This document shows positions 38,796 through 50,543 of a DNA stretch of 64,000 nt, one piece after another. This DNA is from Tachypleus tridentatus. Taxonomy: Eukaryota; Arthropoda; Merostomata; Xiphosura; Limulidae. The notes beneath the pieces are model-generated. The model saw nothing but the letters and a program-made list of their open reading frames with translations. It was not told where the DNA came from and made no database searches. Position 1 is the first letter of the stretch; each line of letters starts with the position of its first letter. Location: assembly GCF_004210375.1 (NCBI RefSeq), contig NC_134833.1, positions 148,358,127 to 148,422,126 of the forward strand, given 5' to 3'. Made by a program: the position numbers and the translations under genes.

Positions 38796-38830
38796 TATAA
38801 ATACCAGCAGATGAGAAGAAGGAGATGTTT
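38796..38830 (+). promoter_or_regulatory. Core promoter of copy C
   Basis: TATAAATA at 38796-38803, 70 bp before the ATG, within the same conserved block as in copy B. The upstream palindrome is degraded (GAGCATGCCC). Confidence 0.75.
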
Positions 38831-38872
38831 ATAGTTTTAGTTATTCTATACGTATTTTAGAGTGTCGAAACG

Positions 38873-39650
38873 ATGGAGTGTAAGATTGTATTAGCAATTT
38901 TGTTTTATATTTTAACTTCACATCGTTGCATTTTATCCTACAGACCCATCTACATCCACGGTGTTCGTTACGGACGATAATCAAATGACTGGTGATTTAG
39001 AACGTCAGCGTCGCGAGGCTGGCGAAGGCGCTACCACGGTCTCTCCAACGGAAGGTGTAGAACGTCGGCGTCGGGAGGCTGGCGAAGGCGCTACCACGGT
39101 CTCTCAACGGAAGGTGTAGAACGTCGGCGTCGGGAGGCTGGAAGGCGCTACCACGGTCTCTCCAACGGAAGGTGTAGAACGTCGGCGTCGGGAGGCTGGG
39201 AAGGCGCTACCACGGTCTCCAACGGAAGGTGTAGAACGTCGGCGTCGGGAGGCTGGGGAAGGCGCTACCACGGTCTCTCAACGGAAGGTGTAGAACGTCG
39301 GCGTCGGGAGGCTGGGGAAGGCGCTACCACGGTCTCTCAACGGAAGGTGTAGAACGTCGGCGTCGGGAGGCTGGGGAAGGCGCTACCACGGTCTCTCCAA
39401 CGGAAGGTGTAGAACGTGGCGTCGGGAGGCTGGGGAAGGCGCTACCACGGTCTCTCCAACGGAAGGTGTAGAACGTCGGCGTCGGGAGGCTGGGGAAGGC
39501 GCTACCACGGTCTCTCAACGGAAGGTGTAGAACGTCGGCGTCGGGAGGCTGGGGAAGGCGCTACCACGGTCTCTCAACGGAAGGTGTAGAACGTCGGCGT
39601 CGGGAGGCTGGCGAAGCGCTACCACGGTTTCTCCAACGGAAGGTCATTAA
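38873..39650 (+). pseudogene. Copy C: repeat-protein gene, frameshifted in the leader and repeats
   Basis: ATG at 38873 and family stop TAA at 39648-39650. Compared with copy B, two T runs in the leader are one base shorter (about 38901-38906 and 38931-38934), and direct reading hits a stop about 36 codons in. The 11 repeat units carry many 1-2 bp losses (TCTCAACGG for TCTCCAACGG, CTGGAAGG for CTGGCGAAGG, GAACGTGGC), so the array is not open either. If GTAAG at 38880 to CTACAG at 38943 were spliced out, both leader indels vanish and the linker returns to frame, but the repeats remain broken. Dense homopolymer-type indels make assembly error a serious alternative. Confidence 0.75.
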
Positions 39651-40020
39651 CTAGAACTATGAACTCTTTTTTTTTTAATAAAATATTGTGGTGTCATTCG
39701 CTCATTTGTAACAATTGTGTTATCTGTATAAATTAAAATTGTACAATTCTTTATCGTTATTTAAGAACTGGTGTTTCGGAAGTTTTCCTTGGTTTATGAA
39801 ACTTCATTCAACAGCACCACGTAAAAGCTTCCTTTGTAATAAAGGAAAGATGCATCTACAGCTACTGTAATTCAGTGTTGATACCCGTAATGTACATACA
39901 TAACCAAATGTGTATCGGTCTGTATTTCTATTCTTTTCAAAAAACTTATTACAAACTTCGCTTTCAAATAACTTTCCTTCACACACTTTAATACAATTAT
40001 TACAGCGGTTTATTAAGCAT
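39651..40020 (+). promoter_or_regulatory. Copy C 3' UTR/flank with AATAAA
   Basis: Family 3' end. AATAAA is at 39677-39682, after a T run expanded to about 11 Ts compared with 4-6 in the sister copies. The remaining flank matches A and B. Confidence 0.7.
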
Positions 40021-43000
40021 TTTATTCCTCAGATATCCATTTTTGTATTATCTAATTCACAACCTAATGTCTATTCTTTCTTCGTCTTGCTATTTCAAAT
40101 TCATATGCTCTTTATCATATTTCCATTTTGCATTATCTTACTCAATGCTTGACATCCAGGTCTCTATTCTTGAACTCGTTTTAACTAATTCACATTCAAA
40201 TATCTATTCTTGCCATTCTATATATCTAACACTCAAATCTCTATTCTTCGTTGTATTACTCACCACTTCCCACCCATACTTCTATTCTTCTTCGTTTTAC
40301 TATTTGAAATTCATAGACCTCTCCTTCATTTTTATAAAATCTGGCATACAGATCTTTATTTTTTACGTAACTTTTAATTGTTTCCCATCCATATCTCTTC
40401 TTCATCGTCTTCCTTAGTATTGGATGTAGAAATCCCTATTCTTACCTTTTTTTCTAAATATACTCTTCAAAATAAGAAACGCAAAAGGCAAAATTTGAGA
40501 CATATTGTTAACAAGTTTATTCCGTGTAGTTCTGTATGACATGCGTGAAACTTTGCACATTCACTGCTGAACATCCAAAGTCTGCAAAGGCGAAGTCCAC
40601 GCTCACTAGGTGAAGTTTAACGTCACTCAACGTCAATAACAGAGTATGCCCTCCGTGAGCATCAATAACTGCTTGGCATCTCCTGCCCATGGAAGCGATG
40701 AGATGACGAATCACATCCTGTGGAATGGCTGTCCACTCAGCCTGCAAAGCTGTTGCAAGCTGAGGTGGAGTCTGCGGTTGAGATTGTCGCCGTTGCAGAC
40801 GTCGGTCCAACTCGTCCCAAAGATGTTCGATGGGATTTATATCTGGTGATCTGGAGAGCCAGAGAAGAACGTTGATGTTATAATGTCTCAAGAAGACCGT
40901 GGTGAGTCGGGCTGTGTAAGGACGGGCGTTGTCATGTTGAGAAACGTCGTTGACGTTCACCATGATGGGTTGCACATGGGGCCTAAGAATTTCGTCGACG
41001 GTTGCGTACGGTCTGATCGGAAATCCTACACAGCTGATATGGTTGAGGCAGTTGACGTCGCAGTGGTGGTCCTATCCCGAAGGTGACGTAACCGGATGCA
41101 GCGATCTTGTGCGGGCGTGGTCACACGAGGTCTGCAGATCGTGGACGGTCATAAGTTCATCCATGTTGTTAGTAACGATTCCATAGCCTTGTGATGGTGC
41201 TTAAATGGACATTCACAGCTCAGGCAACATCTCATCGAGATTCGCCTGCTTCAAGCGACCAATGCCGTTCAGTCAATCTTGGCATAACTGTATTGCGTGT
41301 CGGTGGCTCAACACTGAGCTATGGAAACCGAGAACCCGTCACTTTTATAGGGATTTATTGGACACGAATGGGTTTTGGCGAAAATCCGTTGTTTTCCTCT
41401 CTTTTCAAAGTGCACAACTTTTATTGTCATTTTGGTCTGACAATCAGTGCCTTAACACGTGTGACATCTCATACTCTGAGCTTGTAACGTTATTACATAT
41501 ATTTCTCTTTAAAATAACAAAAATATCCCTTTCACGTTTCTTTTTTTGAAGAGTATATTTATTCCTCAGATCTCTATTTTGCATTATATTTCCACCACTT
41601 GGCATCCAAGTCTCTATTTTACATCCTCTTCTAACAATTTCAAACTCAAATCTCGATTTTACCGTTCAGTGTATCTAACACCCAAATATCTATTCTTTGT
41701 TGTATTTCCCACCAATTCCTACCCACATGTTTTAACTGTTTGTCATCCATATCTCTATTCTTCATTGCCTTGCTAATTGTTTGAGATCCAAATCTTTATT
41801 CATACATTTTTCTGAGCATTTATTCCTCAATTTCCATTTTGCATTATCTTGCCAACCACATGATATCCAGGTCTCTATTTTCGTCCTCTTCTAACAATTT
41901 CAAACTCCGATTTTTACCAGTGTATCTAACACTATTCTTTGTATTTCCCACCAATTCCACATCTATTCTTCTTCGTCTTTATATTTGAAAATCATATATC
42001 TATTCTTCTTTCTGGAATAAAGATCTTTCACCTTTATTTTGACTGTTTGGCATTTATATCTATATTCTTCATCGCCTTCCTAAATGTGTGAGATCGAAAT
42101 CTTTATTCATACCTTTCTCTGAGTAATTATTCATCTGATCTCCACTTTCCATTTTCACCCACCACTTGACATCCAAGTCTTTATTTTTCATCCTCCTCCT
42201 AACTACTTGATACTCAAATCTCTATTCTTCCCATTCTATATATCTATCACCCAAATCTCTGTTCTTCAATGTATTACCCACAACGTCCACCCACATCTCT
42301 ATTCTTCTACATCTTCCTATTTAAATTCATATTCCTATTTTTCTTATTTTATAACCATCTGGCTTCCACATCTTTATTGTTCATTAACTTTTAACTGTTT
42401 GACATTCATATCTTTATTCTTCATTGCCTTAGTAAGTATATGACATCCGAATCCCTATTCATACCTTTTTTCTTTATTTATTTCTCAGTTCTCCATTTTA
42501 CATTATCTTACCGATCGTTTCACATCCAGGTCTCTGTTCTTCGTCGCATTGCTAACTATTTGACACCCGATCTCCATTCTTGTTCTTCTATAAATTAACA
42601 CCCAAAACTCTATTATTAGTTGTATCATCCACCACTTCTCACCCAGATCTCTACTCTTCTTCGTCTAGCTATTTGAAATTCATCAATCTACTCTTCATAT
42701 TTTTATAACTATCTCGCTTCCATATTTTTATTGTTCAACTACCTTTTAACTGTTTGACGCCCACATCTCTTGTTTATCGTCTTGCTAATTATTGACATCC
42801 GAATCTCCATTCTTTACCTTTTTTTCTAAATATTTATCCCACACCTCCATTCTTACCGACCGCTTGACATCCAGGTCTCTTTTTTCATCGTCTTGCTAAA
42901 TATTTGACACTCAAATCTCTTCTTGTCCTTCTATCTATTTTACTCCCAAATCTATATTCTTTATTCTATTGCCTACCACTTTCCACCGGATCTACATTCT

Positions 43001-43404
43001 TCATCGTGTTACTATTTGAAATTCATATATATATATTATTCATATTTTTATAACTATCTGGCTCCACATCATTTTTCTTCACCTACGTTCTAACTGTTTA
43101 ACATCCACATCTCTATTCTTTATCGTCTTGCTAACTATTTGACATCAAATATTTATTCTTCACCTATTTTATAACTACTAATCCCTCACATCTCCATTTT
43201 GCATTATCTTACCGTCTGCTTGACATCCACATCTCTATTTTTAATCGTCTTGAAAACTATTTCACACCCAAATTCCTATTCGTCATTGTATTACCGACCA
43301 CTTCTCACCCAGATCTATATTCTTCATCGTCTTACTATCTGAACTTCATATATCTATTTTCATAATTTTATATCTATCTAACATCCATATCATTATTCCT
43401 AACC
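40020..43404 (+). repeat. CT-rich higher-order satellite, array C
   Basis: The same satellite as in A and B, about 2.3 kb once the Tc1-like insertion is removed. Part of it (41860-42120) is visibly eroded, with monomers shortened to 20-30 bp. It leads into the conserved intergenic segment as in A, B and E. Confidence 0.88.
40463..41553 (-). mobile_element. Tc1-like DNA transposon, better preserved copy (after C)
   Basis: Inverted ends CTCTTCAAAATAAGAAACGC and CTCTTCAAAAAAAGAAACG, flanked by TA (40461-40462, 41554-41555). The minus-strand frame 40517-40975 encodes the C-terminal half of a Tc1-family transposase: a QHDNARPYTARL block with the second catalytic Asp, then SRSPDINPIEHLWDELDRRL with the catalytic Glu, then ASMGRRCQAVIDAHGGHT near the end. 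Upstream of 40975 the frame is interrupted, so transposase cannot be made. Intact ends mean it could in principle have been moved by another source of enzyme. Confidence 0.93.
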
Positions 43405-44400
43405 AACTTAACAACTGAGACTAAACAATCTTTTATTCTCAAGTTGGAAAGAAATGGTATAGTCAAGGCTTCTTAATATAAACAAAACATTATCATGTTT
43501 ACCAAGGTATAAAAATAACTCGAAACCAAATATTCAGTGTACTGTTTTATATTAAACCCGACAAGTTGGTACGTTTCCATGTTTTGTATTGTTAACAAAA
43601 GAAACAGGTTTGTTTAAATACCGTTATTTTTCCAAGAAACAGGCCTCACTCAACCAAGTGCTGCTATACAACAATGTTTCTAAATCAGATTTATAAGTAC
43701 AGGATGTTTTAAAGCGAAACAAAGGATGGCGTTAAATTTATCAGTAATCAAGTGCATTCTAAATTACGATTTTGTAACCTGCTCAACGCAATACCTTTAA
43801 CTCAGTCAATAATAAAACAATATTGGTTTTTAAACAATAATACCAGTTCCTGAATGGCGTTGACCATATTTGGTTCTTAAAACATATGAAAATGTGTCTG
43901 AATGTTTGTCGTTATGAACATCGACGAACAATAGGTAATAACATTCCACATGTGATTACAAAGTTTCAACAAATCAAACATTTAAAACATTTATACAAAG
44001 TACATTTATATTAATACATTTTTAATATTTATACAAAACTATATCTGCAAATTGTACTTGCCGAAGTACCCATGAAATGTAAGGTGAGAAACTTTCGACT
44101 ACAAAATTTTGCTTTTCCTTCGCACAGTTCGGTTCCTACTTTAACATCTTGTCTCGTTAGTTACTATACGCAAATATTCAATAACATTATGGTTCCATTT
44201 TATTGTTGTCTTTAATAGTTTGTATTGGTTAAAATCGTAGCAATACTTGTCAATCAATTGTTATTAATATATGACGTAAGCGAAGAGAAAGAAAATAAAG
44301 ACAGAAATATAAAACAGATAAGTGAGGGATAGCAGTGGGGAAAACAGATGTTCAAAGTTGAGTTATAAAAAAGACAATTTCTTCTTTAAACTTATTTAAC
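43405..44400. other. Conserved intergenic segment, copy C, with large deletion
   Basis: 43405-43975 matches the start of the segment in copies A, B and E. At about 43975 it jumps to DNA equivalent to A 19020 onward, so about 2.3 kb is missing. The following 200 bp keep the AAATGTAAG/GTGAGAAA motif also seen in A. No gene is supported. Confidence 0.65.
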
Positions 44401-44409
44401 AAATTGTAC

Positions 44410-45244
44410 CTAGAGTATGCATGTCGTGCTGATATATCACTGAGTAATCTACCAGGCATGTATGTTGTACAGATGCATGAGCAAAGTGGTCAATCAGGTA
44501 TGTATGTTGAACAGAAGTATCAGTAAAGTAGTAAACTAGGCATGTACGTTCTACAGATGTAACAGTAAGTTAGTCAACCGGGTATGTATGTTGTACAGAT
44601 ATATCACTGAGTAGTCTACCATGCATTTATGATGTTTAGAGGTATTAGTAAAGTAAACCAGGCATGTATGGTGTTCAGAGGTATCAGTAAATTTGTCAAC
44701 GAGGCATGTATGCTGAACAACAGTACCAGTAAAGTGGTCAACTAGGCATATATGTTGTTCAGATGTACTAGTATAGTAGTCAACCAGGCATGTATGGTGT
44801 TCCAGGTATTAGTAAAGTATACCAGGCATCTATGTTGTCTAGATGTAAAGTTAATTATTGAACCAGGATGTATGTTGTTCAGATGTACCAGTAAAGTAGT
44901 CAACCAGGCAGGTATGTTGTTCAGATGTGTTAGTAAAGTAGACAACTAGACATGCACGTTCTACAGATCTAACAGTAAAGGAACCAGGAATGCATGTTGT
45001 ACAGATGTACCAGTAAATATGTCAAACGGGTATGCATGTTGTACAGATATTTCATTAAAGCAGTCAACCAGACGTGTACGTTCTACAGATGTATTAGTAA
45101 AGCAGTCAACCATGTATATGTGTTGTTCAGACGTATAGGTAAATTAATCAACCAGGCATGTATGTTGTTGAGTGGTATCAGTAGAGTTGTCATGTACGTG
45201 TTGTACAGATTTGTACCAGTAAAGTAGTCAATAGGCAATATCGT
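44410..45244 (+). repeat. ~42-46 bp minisatellite
   Basis: Diverged tandem units read approximately ACCAGGCATGTATGTTGTTC then AGATGTACCAGTAAAGTAGTCA, with about 18 units visible before the sequence runs into the N gap. Not found elsewhere in the window. The short open frames inside it are periodic and are not taken as genes. Confidence 0.9.
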
Positions 45245-45744
45245 NNNNNNNNNNNNNNNNNNNNNNNNNNNNNNNNNNNNNNNNNNNNNNNNNNNNNNNN
45301 NNNNNNNNNNNNNNNNNNNNNNNNNNNNNNNNNNNNNNNNNNNNNNNNNNNNNNNNNNNNNNNNNNNNNNNNNNNNNNNNNNNNNNNNNNNNNNNNNNNN
45401 NNNNNNNNNNNNNNNNNNNNNNNNNNNNNNNNNNNNNNNNNNNNNNNNNNNNNNNNNNNNNNNNNNNNNNNNNNNNNNNNNNNNNNNNNNNNNNNNNNNN
45501 NNNNNNNNNNNNNNNNNNNNNNNNNNNNNNNNNNNNNNNNNNNNNNNNNNNNNNNNNNNNNNNNNNNNNNNNNNNNNNNNNNNNNNNNNNNNNNNNNNNN
45601 NNNNNNNNNNNNNNNNNNNNNNNNNNNNNNNNNNNNNNNNNNNNNNNNNNNNNNNNNNNNNNNNNNNNNNNNNNNNNNNNNNNNNNNNNNNNNNNNNNNN
45701 NNNNNNNNNNNNNNNNNNNNNNNNNNNNNNNNNNNNNNNNNNNN
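45245..45744. other. Assembly gap, 500 N
   Basis: Exactly 500 N, the usual placeholder for a gap of unknown size. The left flank is the minisatellite; the right flank resumes at DNA equivalent to 34674 and 54312. The gap therefore hides an unknown length of minisatellite and some or all of the equivalent of 33560-34670. Confidence 0.97.
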
Positions 45745-45889
45745 CTTCTAAACTACTTCTCATACACGTAAATTCAGTATTGTTGACGGTCAATGGTTAA
45801 GTACTAGGAGGTTACAATTGAGGGTCTATAATATTTCGTGATTCGAACGTTTCCTAAACCTCAGAGATAAATGTCTACTTACTTTAGTG

Positions 45890-48159
45890 CAGTGGTTCTT
45901 AACCTTGTTAGAGGTACTGAACCCCGGAAGTTTCACTAAACCCTTCGTAATTAGAAAAATAAAATATGATTTTTTTTAAATCAAAACACAAGTAGATATT
46001 TTAGTAATGCACAAAATGAGCCATGCATCAGTTGCACATAATATCACTGTGTTCAAAGAACAAAACCAACAAAACATGAATTTCACACACAAACAAAAAC
46101 ATAACTCAATGAATATTTACTGCAAATCAATGTGACTTTTGCTGTTGCCTTTCAGAGACAAGTTCAGAAATGCGTGGCTTCATCTTGGCAAGTGCCACTC
46201 TTACATCATTTTCGAAACAAAGTATGTTCCTTTTCTACGATTTTATGTCTACCATCTTCGAAAAGGATTGCTCGCAAAAATATGTTGTATCAAACGTTAT
46301 GATTATCTCCAGTCACGATTATTATTTTCTTAGCAATAAGAGGGTACGCTACGATTTGGTGACACCAGAACGTTGAAAGCGTTATTGTTCTGAAAAGATT
46401 CTGTTGAACCTCTTGGCTCTGCTAAAGTTCAATGATTTCGTCGAGGTATTCATCATTGACAACTGCTGTCGCAACACTAAACGCGAACGGCTGTCTCACC
46501 CTTGCTGGATATGACTCTCTGGTGGGGAAGTATCCGTCGAGAGACTTTGCGAGCTCATCAAGGGCATGATAATTGCTTGCTTCAGTTTCCCGAGTAAAGA
46601 AATGTCTCCTATTTCAGACACATCTTCGATCTTACTTACACAGTCGTCCAGCTGGGGAAAGTTTGCAAAGTTATTATTCTCTGTTCGTTGTTTCCATAAC
46701 GGTAGCTTTTTTGAAAAGCCTTTCACCAGTGCACCAAAACCAGAGTTTCGTCCCAGCATGACATTGGTCATGTACGACAAAATGAGAATAAACTCAGATT
46801 TTTCGAAGCAATCTGCATGACAATGTTGGTGCTCTCGTTAAAACAAGACTAATTTCACACGCTTGGCAAAATCACGATTCAGCAACTTTCCCTGGGATAA
46901 CCACCGATTGTTAGAATGGTACAGAAGTACATTGAATTCAGAGCACATTTCTTTACATGGCTCTTTGAAGATGCGGTGCTTCAGGCACTATTTCGCACAA
47001 TGTTCACACATTCCACAACAATTTTTAATACTTCTGTCACTTTTGAAGGCAAGGTTTTTGTTGCCAACGCATGCCTGTTCAGAACACAGTGCATTAAAAT
47101 CATGTGTGGTGCATCGGCTTTCACCAGTGCACCAAAACAAGAGTTTCGTCACAGCATGACTGGAGCTCCGTCCAAACAAACTGCAGAAACCATATCCTAC
47201 GAAAGATCGTTGTCTCTGAAGAAGTCATCCACAAGTTTCTTCACGTCGACTGCCTTAATTGTTGTTGTAATAGAAGACTTACAAAATAAAAAAAAATCTT
47301 ATCTCGTCGTTCTTCACACAGCGCACGAATACAACGATCTGGCTTAGGATGGAAACCTCAGTGGTCTGGTCGAGTTGAACGCTGAATTTTGCTGGGCTTG
47401 AACTCAAAGTTGAAACTACTTGAGCCAAGACGTCATTGCTCATGTCATCTATTTTGCTGCTGATGGTCTCATTTGAAGAGAAATTTGGGATAACTTATTT
47501 TCAGCAGCTTTTCCCAGTATGATATTCGCCATCTTCATCGCAGCTGGTTTCACGAGTGCTTTACCAATGGTGTGTGATTTGCTCTGCTTTGCGATCAAAT
47601 ATGCAACTTTGTACGATGCTGTGAGGATCGGTTTGTCGATGGATACAAAGCCGAGAACAGGCAAAGTAGCCTTTTCATCGAACCTGGCTCTCTTTACCTT
47701 GAATTCAGCAAGCGTGTTATTCTTGTATTTCCCATCTCCATGCAGCTTTAGAGAGTGGTCTCTTAGTTTTGCTGGTGCTAGACTAGAATTGCTCAACTTG
47801 GCATTGCAAATCATGCATTGAGGACGCTGACTCCCATCATATTCCGTTATACACGTGAATCCCATATTGTATACGTATTCGTCCGACCACCTTCTGTTTT
47901 TGAAAGATTAGGAAAAACATTAAAATGACGCATGATTACTACAGTCACAAGTCGACTACTGAGCGCACGAAGTTCCCTGCAGCACAGACATTAAGGCCAA
48001 GTGATGTGACGTGTCAGCCGCAGCCAATGATGGCCAAGTGGGCATGACGTCACGAATCGTGCGAGTGGAATGAACGGAATGGACACACACATAGTGTGTG
48101 TGTTTTGACCTTCGACGAACACCTGAGACTGACTCACCGAATCCCTGGGTTTCCCACTG
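45890..48159 (-). mobile_element. ZBED5/FAM200-like hAT element, copy before gene D
   Basis: Ends CAGTGGTTCTTAACC and (inward from the right) CAGTGGGAAACCC, flanked by a perfect 8-bp duplication CTTTAGTG at 45882-45889 and 48160-48167, as hAT insertion makes. The minus-strand frame 47449-47865 keeps MGFTCITEYDGSQRPQCMIC, CNAKLSNSSLAPAKLRDHSL and VLGFVSIDKPILTASYKVAY. Another at 46496-46780 keeps GFSKKLPLWKQRTENNNFAN. Frameshifts separate the pieces, so the element is inactive. It is longer than the copy before gene C, which has lost an internal stretch. Confidence 0.92.
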
Positions 48160-48167
48160 CTTTAGTG

Positions 48168-48740
48168 AATTAAAGATATTTTCATTATGACTATATTGAT
48201 AGTTTCAAATATGTTGGTAGCGTCTTAGATTTGTTCTAAACTAGAATAACACAATTTGTGCCATTCAATTTTATATATCACGCGAGTTTGTCCAATGTGT
48301 TATTGTCCCTCGGTTAGGTAAGTAAATTTTTGGACTTACGACACTTATGTCCGGTATTATATTTTTCTAGAACAAAAAATACAGCTCTAAATAATGTGAG
48401 CTTGCATTTTAGGTCCTGTAAATTATGTTTAAAATTCCTAATAAAAAAAATAATGTACTTAGTATCTAACCTAAACAAATACGAAAAATCACTAAATACA
48501 AAAGCTAGGTAGAACTATCTAATAAACTTGAAAAATGGAATCAAACCAGATAGAGATATAAAAGGACATGCCACTTCACCGAATACTGAACACTTCAGAA
48601 GGAAAATAATTTTTTTACATCAGGTTAACCCATTAGTAATGACCCAAAATTTAATACAGAAAATAATCACCATTTCTTTCTTTTTAGAATGTTGTAATGA
48701 CTACAATATATACTAAGACGTGTGTACACCTGTCCAGACA
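48168..48740. other. Shared flank between hAT and mariner, copy D
   Basis: Matches 36664-37250 and 56754-57195. Contains the recurrent 60-codon frame at 48330-48512 (MDLRHLCPVLYFS) without recognised domain. Nothing else is seen. Confidence 0.5.
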
Positions 48741-48779
48741 AATGAAAGAAACTAAACCAGCTCCACTTTTTCAGATCAT

Positions 48780-49760
48780 TAATAAAATAAACTCTTGTGG
48801 AGATGGATGAGTCTACAGCTTAAGTGAAGCGCTACGTTCAGGTCGTCCTGTTCAGTTTATATTCTGACTTTCTGCTGGTGCACTTGATGAAGATTGTGCT
48901 GTTACAGTTGGAGAACTAGCACAAAATTTTAATTCAACACATTCAACAGTTCACCGTCATCTGCAACACCTTGGAAAGGTGTCAACTCTTGAAACGTAGG
49001 TTCCCCATGATTTGACAGAAGCCAATCTTAGAACAAGAGTGGACATTTGTACTTATCTTTCTTCTCGTGAACGTAACTCACCGTTTTTGGACATGTTAGT
49101 GACTGGAGATGAATGAAAAAATGGATATTTTATAACAGTTTTTCAGTGCCGCAGATAATGGATCAATGCAGGTAAACTCGCTAAAGCACAGCCCAAAATG
49201 GACTTAGACCCAAGGAAAGTTTTGTAAAGCATTTGGTGAGATATCGTTGGTGTGATCTACTTTGCGTTGGTGCCACTCAATGTAAGGATTACTTCAGACT
49301 TCTATTGTCAAAACAGTTAGTGCGCTTGAATGTTGCACTGAAAGATAAGAAGCCTGTTTTGGTCAATCGTAAAGGTGTTGTGTTAGACCAAGATAATGCA
49401 CGGCCCCATACAACAAGGATTACATCTGCAAAAATTTAGGAGCTAAACAGGTTAAAATTTCCATCATTCTCCTTATTCTCCAGAATTTGCTCCATCAGAT
49501 TATCATCTCTTCTGAAGTTTGCAGAATTTTCTTGATGGAAAATAGCTTGGAACACATGAACATCTCAAAACTACCCTCTCTACATTCTTTTCCTCCAAAC
49601 CACAACAATTTTATGGAAGTTGCGTTCAGAAGCTTGTGAATCGTTGGCAGGGAGTAATTAATAATAATGGAACATACATTATTAATTAAATAACATTAAA
49701 AGCGTTTGAAATCCTTTCTCCTTTACTGAATCTCAAATCAGACATTATTTAAGAGATAAC
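48780..49760 (+). mobile_element. Mariner transposon, degenerate, copy before gene D
   Basis: The same element as 37290-38255. Readable pieces: TVGELAQNFNSTHSTVHRHL, VPHDLTEANLRTRVDICTYL, SRERNSPFLDMLVTGDE (near 49060-49110) and VNRKGVVLDQDNARPHTT within the frame 49233-49439, where the second catalytic Asp is kept. Stops include one directly after VTGDE. The 3' end resembles that of copies C and B. Confidence 0.86.
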
Positions 49761-50460
49761 TGATATTAGGAACTCACTTACTTTGTGTATAGTTGTCTCG
49801 GAATTTCATTAGAATCACTATAGTTTTTAATCAGGCAACCTTAAAATATTTCTTTTATGAATAATTTACAATATTTTATGAATACACAATCTGGGTCCCT
49901 ATGGTTTGTCAGTTTCAATCCTTTTTCTTTTTAAGTTCAGTAGCTAGCTCTACTTGTCGACTGAGCTATGATTTGGTTTTTCCTTGTATATGTTTGTTTA
50001 CCATTTTTGTAAGATAATATACGAGGGTTAGTTGGTTGTAAAATGTATTTTATAGATTCCAGACTTTAACATAGTATTATAATAAACATAATGGTCAAAG
50101 TTCATGTCTACGATTTCGCTCTATAAGTTAATAGAAAGTGTATCTTTCTTATAAAAGAGCGATTACATTAGGTAAGACAATATATGTACCTTTTTATGAC
50201 ACGTGGATCAGAAAATCTAGATGAGTTTTGTACTACTTTAAAACTAGTGTCCGTGCCATCAGTACATAGCGCAATCAACGATAATTATAATACTGTTTAG
50301 AGAATATTCCCAATATGCACATAGTAAGGAACCCCTGTATAGGGAAAGAGGCCAGCAATCAACATTACCTCCCTTTATCATACAATGCATACGGTCTGTT
50401 CTCTCTACGGCATATTTATGAGCATGCGCAAGTTCAGAGCTGTCGGAATTCAACAAAGAC
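49760..50460. other. Conserved upstream region of copy D
   Basis: Matches the upstream regions of B and C and keeps the ~175 bp that C lacks. No gene is seen. Confidence 0.6.
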
Positions 50461-50466
50461 GAGTTG

Positions 50467-50500
50467 TATAAAAACCAGTAGATGAGAAGAAGGAGAAGTT
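50467..50500 (+). promoter_or_regulatory. Core promoter of copy D
   Basis: TATAAAAA at 50467-50474, 70 bp before the ATG, in the conserved promoter block; the TATA core differs from B/C by one base. A GAGCATGCGCAA motif lies upstream. Confidence 0.72.
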
Positions 50501-50543
50501 TATAGTTTTAATTATTCTACACGTACTTTAGAGTGTTGAAACG

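Noticed and set aside
40646-41487. + strand frames inside the Tc1-like element
   Set aside because: Antisense of the transposase; the minus strand has the recognisable DDE motifs.
45083-45793. 236-residue minus-strand frame across the N gap
   Set aside because: Most of it is unknown residues from the 500-N placeholder; the rest is minisatellite.
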